Shown here piece after piece: positions 23,988 to 28,811 of a stretch of DNA of 42,741 bases. Position 1 is the stretch's first letter. Each line of letters begins with the position of its first letter. The translations under genes and the position numbers were made by a program. This DNA is from a virus. The notes beneath the pieces are model-generated. The model was not told the DNA's origin. It worked only from the letters and a program-made list of their open reading frames with translations, and searched no databases. The stretch is from positions 1 through 42,741 of IMG/VR virus record IMGVR_UViG_3300033182_000322; one strand, given 5' to 3'.

Positions 23988-25018
23988 GCGAACTCATCCG
24001 CGAACATATCGTCAATCTCAGCCATCAGACTGCGTGAGGGGTCAGGCTCCAGAGGCGCGAATCCATCCTTGTTGGATTCTTCCGGGGTTTCAGGGAGCGC
24101 TACTACGTTGTCATTAGTGGGTTCCGGCTCGTCATCGGACAGCATCGCTTCGATCTGCGCGACCCATCCAACAATCTGCGTACAAGTCTGCGTCTTGATA
24201 CTCAACCCACTACGCAACTGAGCGGGAGTCGGTAGTGCCGATCTCAACTCACGCGCAAACGTGATGTACTCCGTGGGCAGTACACTGTCGCCAAAGTCGA
24301 TAATCTTCTGGCACTCATCCAGCACGTTGTTCACTGTAGAGTCACGGAAGATAGCCGGTTTAGTATCGACAACCACGCCGTTGTCATCCTTGATAGCACG
24401 GTCTGGCTCGTTCAACTTATCGGACAGTTTGTGCAAGGTGGCTTGCACTGCCATCAGCGGAGCCTTCGCCAGATCCGCGTATTGCTCGCGCATGGAGTTA
24501 GCCGTTAGCTTGCGCAACTCATCAAGCTCGTCCTCCTGCATCTGCACGCGGAAGTCGTTCTCGTCAGTCACCTGCCGATACAGGAACTTGAGGGAGAACT
24601 GATCCTTCAGCTTATCCACGCTCGGGTAGATGTCTGCGTCAAACAGCGAGCCCAACTCGCGCTGAGCCTCCAGCATGACGTTAGACCAGTTATTGAGAAA
24701 CGCAGTTACGGCCTGCTGGAACTCCAATTCGATCTTGCCAGCATCCTGCGCAAATTCCATAAAGCGCGTAGACGGGAGCAAGAACTCGTTGCGATTCCAC
24801 AGGTAGGTATCCCTGCGAACGAACGATCTGGCTCGCGAACACAGTCGATCTATAGGTGACATCAAGTGCTTGGGGTACAAGCTCTTAACAAAACGACCCG
24901 CATCTGATGCGGCATTGTGAGCGTTAGCAACATCATTAGATACATTACGATCTGTACGCTCCTTGGTTGGCTGATTGATCGACACCGATACAATCAGGGC
25001 GTTAGTCTTGATTGACAT
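23984..25018 (-). CDS. DUF3150-like protein of the MoxR/VWA module, 344 aa
   Basis: I chose ATG 25018 because AAGGAG lies seven bases upstream; the frame extends 12 codons further without a ribosome site. The N-terminus (MSIKTNALIVSVSINQPT) is followed by a long helical, charged body, and the C-terminus is acidic (ADEFA). Size, N-terminal signature and position beside MoxR and VWA genes fit DUF3150, a family I recall in this context in other phages and proteobacteria; no catalytic motif is seen. It overlaps the genes on both sides. Confidence 0.6.
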   Translation of the reverse strand: MSIKTNALIVSVSINQPTKERTDRNVSNDVANAHNAASDAGRFVKSLYPKHLMSPIDRLCSRARSFVRRDTYLWNRNEFLLPSTRFMEFAQDAGKIELEFQQAVTAFLNNWSNVMLEAQRELGSLFDADIYPSVDKLKDQFSLKFLYRQVTDENDFRVQMQEDELDELRKLTANSMREQYADLAKAPLMAVQATLHKLSDKLNEPDRAIKDDNGVVVDTKPAIFRDSTVNNVLDECQKIIDFGDSVLPTEYITFARELRSALPTPAQLRSGLSIKTQTCTQIVGWVAQIEAMLSDDEPEPTNDNVVALPETPEESNKDGFAPLEPDPSRSLMAEIDDMFADEFA

Positions 25019-25241
25019 GACTAGTCTCCTTAATAATAGTTTGTGCTTGAACAAGTTTTACACCCGATTCCTCGGGCAAGTAATCAACTAAACGATTAAC
25101 TCCGACAGTCTGAAGTAGATTGACCAAAGCCGCTCTACCCTGACTGTTATCGTAATCATTATATATCTGTTTGATAACTGCAAGTATCAGATCATCCTTA
25201 GATAGCAGGGAGAACTGCGCAGGTTGAGATAGATAAGTCAT
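25002..25241 (-). CDS. small hypothetical protein, 79 aa
   Basis: ATG 25241 is preferred because AAGGAGG lies eleven bases upstream, directly joined to palindrome copy 5. The eight codons upstream of this Met in the open frame lie inside the ribosome site and repeat. The protein is helical (LILAVIKQIYNDY). Its end overlaps the start of the DUF3150-like gene by 17 bases. Function unknown. Confidence 0.55.
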   Translation of the reverse strand: MTYLSQPAQFSLLSKDDLILAVIKQIYNDYDNSQGRAALVNLLQTVGVNRLVDYLPEESGVKLVQAQTIIKETSHVNQD

Positions 25242-25255
25242 CGAGTAATACCTCC

Positions 25256-25273
25256 TTAATCCCATGGGATTGG
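25256..25273. repeat. palindrome copy 5: TTAATCCCATGGGATTGG
   Basis: 16 of 18 consensus bases. On the minus strand it runs into GGAGG of the Shine-Dalgarno of the 79-residue gene. Confidence 0.85.
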
Positions 25274-25288
25274 TTTTAGTGGTTTGCG

Positions 25289-25537
25289 TTAGCCAGTGAT
25301 TTTGGGGTTTGTGCCAATACCCGCCGTGACCGGCACAGGATTGGATTTGTGCATCGTTGCGATGCCTTTGACAAGCGTACCCGTATACCGCTGGGTTTCT
25401 TTGCGAGCTTGTACCTTTGGGTCGAACACCGTGATGGGTACACTCGGGTAGGTTTGAGTCTCGCGCACATAACGAGGGTTGGCATATAGCGTTGCCTCGC
25501 GAGTGCCGTTGTAGACAGAACTGCGACTACTGCTCAT
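25289..25537 (-). CDS. small hypothetical protein, 82 aa, first gene after promoter P2
   Basis: ATG follows AAGGAG, which is joined to palindrome copy 6. The protein is basic, rich in Thr, Pro and Tyr, and probably poorly ordered (TREATLYANPRYVRETQ). It is the first gene downstream of a near-perfect sigma70 promoter (25633-25660), so it is likely an early protein. No family recognised. Confidence 0.6.
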   Translation of the reverse strand: MSSSRSSVYNGTREATLYANPRYVRETQTYPSVPITVFDPKVQARKETQRYTGTLVKGIATMHKSNPVPVTAGIGTNPKITG

Positions 25538-25549
25538 GTTGTTGTCTCC

Positions 25550-25567
25550 TTAATCCCACGGGATTAA
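25550..25567. repeat. palindrome copy 6: TTAATCCCACGGGATTAA
   Basis: A full copy in the leader between promoter P2 and the 82-residue gene, ending at the Shine-Dalgarno. Confidence 0.9.
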
Positions 25568-25632
25568 TTGAATTAGTCAGTTTGTGAATAAATAAACAAC
25601 AAGTGAAAAACATAAAATTTCCCACAGTCATT

Positions 25633-25660
25633 ATTATACCAAACTGGGAAGTTATGTCAA
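25633..25660 (-). promoter_or_regulatory. consensus sigma70 promoter P2, leftward
   Basis: On the minus strand TTGACA (25660-25655), a 16-bp spacer and TATAAT (25638-25633): both hexamers perfect. It is preceded by TTAAT (25665-25661). Drives the 82-residue gene and probably the accessory operon behind it. Confidence 0.85.
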
Positions 25661-25670
25661 ATTAAGAATA

Positions 25671-25696
25671 AACTAGTTGGTATTATAAAAAATAGA
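25671..25696. repeat. direct repeat A, left copy
   Basis: AACTAGTTGGTATTATA followed by an A+T-rich run and TAGA; nearly the same as 26251-26275. It contains the palindrome ACTAGT and lies upstream of promoter P2. Confidence 0.6.
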
Positions 25697-25739
25697 CATC
25701 TAAGAATTATTATTACAACTTTTTTATCATTACATCATA

Positions 25740-25762
25740 CGGCAACGTGGGGATTGGGACGG
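25740..25762 (+). other. fragment matching the fibre-gene NVGIG repeat
   Basis: CGGCAACGTGGGGATTGG (25740-25757) is identical to 42032-42049 in the fibre gene; with the next bases 22 of 23 agree. It reads GNVGIGTG in frame but there is no start codon and a stop follows. Possible relic of recombination. Confidence 0.45.
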
Positions 25763-26226
25763 GTAAGTGTACTTTAAGATACATTTAGGGTGTTTTTAGA
25801 CAATTAGTTAGTTGACTTTTACGTGACCAACATTTTTAAAATTTGTAAGTGTTTGATTTACAAAAAGAATCTCGGATTTTAGACAAAACTTTAGACAGTT
25901 AATTTCTCGTAACTTCTTGATTTTAAACGTTTTAGACAAATAGTCGCTCTCTCAGACAACAGAGACGCCCAGACACTAAAAAACCGACAGCGGCGCTTAT
26001 AGGGGTACACTATGTTTTAAAAATTCTGTCTATTTATCTATTTATTTGGTTATATATACTACTACTACCGACTTTTTCCTTGCTAATCAATGGTTTGCCA
26101 ATCCCACAATTTTTTTATGGTTTTAGATACTCAAAGTTCAAAAAATCTAAAGTGAGGAAAATCAAGGGCTTAGAAATCTACAACTCTGTCTAAGGATTTT
26201 CTTTATTCCATTAGGTTATTTAGAGC

Positions 26227-26244
26227 CTAATCCCGTGGGATTAA
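26227..26244. repeat. palindrome copy 7: CTAATCCCGTGGGATTAA
   Basis: 17 of 18 consensus bases, within the gene-free block just before the right copy of direct repeat A. Confidence 0.85.
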
Positions 26245-26250
26245 CTTAAA

Positions 26251-26275
26251 AACTAGTTGTTATTATATTTTAGAG
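26251..26275. repeat. direct repeat A, right copy
   Basis: AACTAGTTGTTATTATA followed by TTTTAGAG; matches 25671-25696 in same orientation with few changes, about 580 bases apart. Confidence 0.6.
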
Positions 26276-26302
26276 TTGTCTAAAAATTACGCGGCGGCGT
26301 TT

Positions 26303-26318
26303 CGTGATAGTAATAACG
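26303..26318 (+). repeat. GATAGTA motif copy 1
   Basis: CGTGATAGTAATAACG; overlaps the start of the inverted repeat at 26313-26335. Confidence 0.5.
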
Positions 26319-26335
26319 ACTCAGCTTGTCGTTAT
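26313..26335. repeat. inverted repeat ATAACGAC-N7-GTCGTTAT
   Basis: A perfect 8-bp dyad with a 7-base centre. The right arm runs into GTTATGTCAA, a third copy of the -35 context of promoters P1 and P2, but without a good -10. Possible operator. Confidence 0.5.
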
Positions 26336-26345
26336 GTCAAGGCCA

Positions 26346-26363
26346 ACGTGATAGTAATAGATG
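26346..26363 (+). repeat. GATAGTA motif copy 2
   Basis: ACGTGATAGTAATAGATG, 43 bases after copy 1 in the same orientation, shortly before the terminator of the 198-residue gene. Confidence 0.5.
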
Positions 26364-26396
26364 TTTGTGGGTCAGGGTCGGGCAAACAATAGGCAC

Positions 26397-26419
26397 AAAA
26401 AAGCCCGCACAAGGCGGGC
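26397..26419 (-). terminator. intrinsic terminator after the 198-residue gene
   Basis: On the minus strand GCCCGC-CTTGT-GCGGGC is followed by TTTTTT. Almost the same hairpin follows the paralogous gene at 27286-27309. Confidence 0.9.
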
Positions 26420-26433
26420 AAGGAGTGATCTTG

Positions 26434-26451
26434 TTAATCCCGTGGGATTAA
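26434..26451. repeat. palindrome copy 8: TTAATCCCGTGGGATTAA
   Basis: A full copy overlapping the stop codon (26448-26450) of the 198-residue gene, 14 bases before its terminator. Confidence 0.9.
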
Positions 26452-27044
26452 GCGGTCTTTTTGCGGGCGCGTCTTTCGATGCGCTTTTCTATGGGAGTCA
26501 CCTCGCAGTGATACTCGGCCAGTGTATCGTTCAACACCTTGACCGGATTCTTGGAATTGCCAAACAACCCAGCCAGTTGGCGCTTGAACTCGGCCAGACT
26601 GAATACCTGCTCAGCAGGCCCAGTGGGTTGGCGTGGCGTGCGGCCTCCGCCTGCGGCTCTGGCAATGCCCATTTCCTCGCGTGCGGCTTTCGCGGCAGAC
26701 TTCAGATCATGTTTAGACAGTACTAAAGCGCCTGTGCCTGTGGTGTGTTGCTCCTCCTTTTTGCGATCAACAAAAGAGATCGGCATATTCCCTGCCATCG
26801 ACAGTGTGGCGACATCGCCAAAATACGCTGATAGATTGTGATCCCCGTTGAACTCGTCGGCATACAACGACCGGCCATGCTTGACGATTGCGGGCACATC
26901 ATTGGACTCGTAATCCCGTGGGATTAACTCCACAAATTGTAGTGCCGCGCTACGTACCATTGCTAGTGCCGATGCTTGAGTTTCAACACCACTAGCGATG
27001 AGGGATGCGACTTCCTCGTTACGCGCAATATCTTTAACATCCAT
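26448..27044 (-). CDS. paralogous regulatory-region protein A, 198 aa
   Basis: ATG 27044 is chosen because AAGGAG lies seven bases upstream, joined to palindrome copy 10; the 22 codons further up in the frame overlap that repeat and promoter P1. It shares with the 182-residue neighbour GDHNL (middle), HTTG, the stretch SKHDLKSAAKAARE and RAAGGGR, so the two are paralogs. A basic tail (RIERRARKKTA) suggests nucleic-acid binding. It has its own consensus promoter and terminator, so it is probably made early and strongly. Copy 9 of the palindrome lies inside the gene. No family recognised. Confidence 0.7.
   Translation of the reverse strand: MDVKDIARNEEVASLIASGVETQASALAMVRSAALQFVELIPRDYESNDVPAIVKHGRSLYADEFNGDHNLSAYFGDVATLSMAGNMPISFVDRKKEEQHTTGTGALVLSKHDLKSAAKAAREEMGIARAAGGGRTPRQPTGPAEQVFSLAEFKRQLAGLFGNSKNPVKVLNDTLAEYHCEVTPIEKRIERRARKKTA
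26910..26927. repeat. palindrome copy 9: GTAATCCCGTGGGATTAA
   Basis: 17 of 18 consensus bases, inside the coding sequence of paralog A, where it encodes part of LIPRDYE. Confidence 0.85.
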
Positions 27045-27055
27045 TTTGAATCTCC

Positions 27056-27073
27056 TTAATCCCGTGGGATTAG
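27056..27073. repeat. palindrome copy 10: TTAATCCCGTGGGATTAG
   Basis: 17 of 18 consensus bases, in the leader between promoter P1 and paralog A, ending at its Shine-Dalgarno. Confidence 0.9.
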
Positions 27074-27116
27074 TTAACAAGTTAATAAAGGTGTGACTTT
27101 CCCAAGCCACATAATA

Positions 27117-27144
27117 ATTATACGCTCATGAGGGGTTATGTCAA
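27117..27144 (-). promoter_or_regulatory. consensus sigma70 promoter P1, leftward
   Basis: On the minus strand TTGACA (27144-27139), a 16-bp spacer and TATAAT (27122-27117). Both hexamers, the spacer length and the flanking TTAAT and TAAC are the same as in P2, while the rest of the spacer differs. Drives paralog A. Confidence 0.85.
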
Positions 27145-27161
27145 ATTAACAAGTTGAGCAT

Positions 27162-27179
27162 TTAATTCCATGGGATTAA
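27162..27179. repeat. palindrome copy 11: TTAATTCCATGGGATTAA
   Basis: 17 of 18 consensus bases, 17 bases upstream of the -35 of promoter P1, an operator-like place. Confidence 0.85.
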
Positions 27180-27190
27180 ATTTTTGGGCG

Positions 27191-27210
27191 CGGCCTAACT
27201 ACTATCACCG
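27191..27210 (-). repeat. GATAGTA motif copy 3, inverted
   Basis: On the minus strand CGGTGATAGTAGTTAGGCCG; it faces copy 4. Confidence 0.5.
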
Positions 27211-27256
27211 CAGGCGGCGATCTGCCTACTACAGCGCGGGCCGGAGAGCAACGGAT

Positions 27257-27275
27257 TCATGATAGTAGTTGGGAT
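27257..27275 (+). repeat. GATAGTA motif copy 4
   Basis: TCATGATAGTAGTTGGGAT, just beyond the terminator of paralog B. Confidence 0.5.
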
Positions 27276-27285
27276 TTTGAAAAAC

Positions 27286-27309
27286 AAAAAAGCCCGCACA
27301 AAGCGGGCT
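27286..27309 (-). terminator. intrinsic terminator after paralog B
   Basis: On the minus strand AGCCCGC-TTTGT-GCGGGCT is followed by TTTTT. Stem and loop are nearly the same as those at 26397-26419. Confidence 0.9.
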
Positions 27310-27324
27310 GGTGAGGCTGGTGTA

Positions 27325-27873
27325 TCACTTGCTGACCTTGCGGAGTTGGTAGCCATTTTCGCGAAGTATCTCACGAAGTGCTTGGATACCCGCTTCCGAT
27401 TTGAGCATGTTCTCGACCGCTGATTTCGCGCTGACCAGTGCGCCTTTGACGGGGCCGTTCATGTTGGGCCGTGCTTTGCGACCGCCACCGCTTGCTCGAC
27501 CGGCACCCAGATCCTCGCGTGCCGCCTTCGCCGCCTTGCGCATGTCGTGCTTGGCAAGATGGGTGGCCTCTTCGCCGGTGGTGTGCAATTCCTGAACTTC
27601 GCCATCTACCTTGCGCTCAATGGATACCGGCGCATCTGCGGCATAGTGTAGGGTGAGAAAGTCGGTAAATATGGCCTTGAGATTGTGGTCGCCGTCGAAG
27701 TGCTCAGTGTACCGACCCAGTACCTCACCAACCGATTCGCGTACCTCCTTGCTGGTATCCAACTCTGGTGCCGCAGTAGCGGCGGCGAATCTGAGTGAAG
27801 AGTACACGGTGCCATGTGCGGTAACAGCATCCTTGATGTGAGCGATTACCTGTTCATTTGCTTGCGTAGTCAT
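27325..27873 (-). CDS. paralogous regulatory-region protein B, 182 aa
   Basis: Paralog of the 198-residue protein: shares GDHNL, ELHTTGEEA, AKHDMRKAAKAARED and GRASGGGRKAR at similar places, with divergent N- and C-termini. The Gly/Arg patch and basic C-terminus (YQLRKVSK) suggest nucleic-acid binding. It is the first leftward gene, next to the divergent packaging genes. AAAGGA lies 12 bases before the ATG. No consensus promoter was found upstream, in contrast with paralog A. No family recognised. Confidence 0.7.
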   Translation of the reverse strand: MTTQANEQVIAHIKDAVTAHGTVYSSLRFAAATAAPELDTSKEVRESVGEVLGRYTEHFDGDHNLKAIFTDFLTLHYAADAPVSIERKVDGEVQELHTTGEEATHLAKHDMRKAAKAAREDLGAGRASGGGRKARPNMNGPVKGALVSAKSAVENMLKSEAGIQALREILRENGYQLRKVSK

Positions 27874-27970
27874 AGCTTTGCATCCTTTGTAAATGATTGA
27901 TTGAGTATCTAACCAACAAGTTGACTAGATGGTTCCCATGTTACCGAGTTAATTCCAGAGTACAAGGCAG

Positions 27971-27990
27971 TCATGATAGTAGTAGGGGGG
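27971..27990 (+). repeat. GATAGTA motif copy 5
   Basis: TCATGATAGTAGTAGGGGGG, about 100 bases upstream of paralog B in the divergent region. Confidence 0.5.
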
Positions 27991-28065
27991 TATGGACCCC
28001 CACCCCCACCCCACCCACACACCAATATCCGTTTGCCGCATAAAATTTCCTATTTTTTTAAATAC

Positions 28066-28081
28066 CTGTATATTCATACAG
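28066..28081. promoter_or_regulatory. LexA-type SOS box upstream of the terminase genes
   Basis: CTGTATATTCATACAG, that is CTGT-N8-ACAG, followed by TA. This is the gammaproteobacterial LexA half-site pair in perfect form with an A+T-rich centre. It lies 98 bases before the small terminase ATG. Binding by host LexA is inference. Confidence 0.65.
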
Positions 28082-28178
28082 TATTTCCATTTAACCACCC
28101 AAAAACCCCCATTCCACTACCCAACGACCCCCGCCATGCAGTAGACTTGTCAAAATTTTTGTGACGGGGCCGTAGCTG

Positions 28179-28811
28179 ATGCAGAACGCCGTTCGCGCTG
28201 ATTTGTTTCTTAGATCGTTAGCGCTTGCTGTAGCCAGAAATGCCGTTGGTGCTAATCTGGACATTAATGAAGTCTTGAAGTCAGAGGGTATTCAGTTAAG
28301 TGAGTACCAAGACATTGAGAAAAACCCTACCTATCAAGGCTATCTAAGTAAGTACAAGCAGGAACTTGTTGAATCAGGCTTCTCATTTGAGGCCAAGTGC
28401 AAGCTATTGGCTGAAGATATGTTGCCGGGGTTCTACCATTTAGGGCGAGATCCCGATACACCCGCGCCTGTACGTGCCAAAGTAATGGAACAAATGGTTA
28501 AGTGGGCAAATCTGGAGCCAAAAAACGACGTATCGCTAGGTGGTAGTGGTGGTTTTTCCATCAATATCGTTTTGCCGAGTGATTCGGGTGGTGAAACAAC
28601 CACTATTACGGCAGAAATACAGCCAAAAGAGCTACCTAGTGAGTCTGAAGACGAGAAAGACGTTATAGAAGGCGAGTTTGACGCGTTATCGGACAACGAT
28701 AACGTTCCTGACACAGCGGAATACCCGAAATTGACGACCGGCGACATATTATCGGCGTTTTTTGAAGAGTCTGAGGACTACCAGTACGCTGGAGACGACG
28801 TTTATGAGTAG
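28179..28811 (+). CDS. putative small terminase subunit, 210 aa
   Basis: It precedes and overlaps the large terminase gene by 8 bases, the usual place of the small subunit. The N-terminal 130 residues are helical (NEVLKSEGIQLSEYQDI, then KVMEQMVKWANLEP), fitting DNA recognition and oligomerisation. The C-terminal 70 residues are strongly acidic (SESEDEKDVIEGEFD), as in some terminase small subunits. The start ATG has only a weak GGGG upstream. The identity rests on position and composition. Confidence 0.65.
   Translation: MQNAVRADLFLRSLALAVARNAVGANLDINEVLKSEGIQLSEYQDIEKNPTYQGYLSKYKQELVESGFSFEAKCKLLAEDMLPGFYHLGRDPDTPAPVRAKVMEQMVKWANLEPKNDVSLGGSGGFSINIVLPSDSGGETTTITAEIQPKELPSESEDEKDVIEGEFDALSDNDNVPDTAEYPKLTTGDILSAFFEESEDYQYAGDDVYE

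Larger units (their letters stand above)
25693..26282. repeat. TAGACA box array with polarity switch
   Basis: TAGACA on the plus strand at 25693, 25797, 25880, 25892 and 25933; TGTCTA (the other strand) at 26027, 26187 and 26277. The longest form TTTTTAGACAA (25793-25803) recurs as its exact reverse complement at 26276-26286. All left copies point right and all right copies point left. Resembles iterons or an operator array. Confidence 0.6.
25568..26447. other. gene-free, A+T-rich control block of about 880 bases
   Basis: No convincing gene on either strand. It holds promoter P2, an array of TAGACA/TGTCTA boxes that changes strand in the middle, a direct repeat around ACTAGTTG, an inverted repeat ATAACGAC/GTCGTTAT, two GATAGTA motifs, a fragment matching the fibre-gene repeat, two palindrome copies and a terminator. 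Candidate replication origin and/or regulatory hub; not proven. Confidence 0.7.
27045..27324. other. intergenic control segment between the two paralogs
   Basis: No gene seen. It holds palindrome copies 10 and 11, promoter P1, two GATAGTA motifs facing each other and the terminator of paralog B. Confidence 0.7.
27874..28178. other. divergent intergenic region between early and packaging genes
   Basis: No gene seen. It holds a GATAGTA motif, a C-rich stretch (about 27996-28020), an A+T-rich stretch and the LexA-type box. Promoters for the rightward terminase genes should lie here, but no strong sigma70 match was found. Confidence 0.7.

Noticed and set aside
25276-25485. 69-codon minus-strand frame overlapping the 82-residue gene
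   Set aside because: It has no ribosome site and lies in another frame of a gene with strong start signals.
26311-26324. TAATAACGACTCA, similar to the T7 promoter core
   Set aside because: It needs a one-base insertion, the CTATAGGG part is missing, it is a single copy, and no phage RNA polymerase gene is seen in the window.
27973-28164. 63-codon plus-strand open frame in the divergent region
   Set aside because: Pro/His/Thr-rich product arising from a C-rich stretch, no ribosome site, and it crosses the LexA-type box; probably chance.
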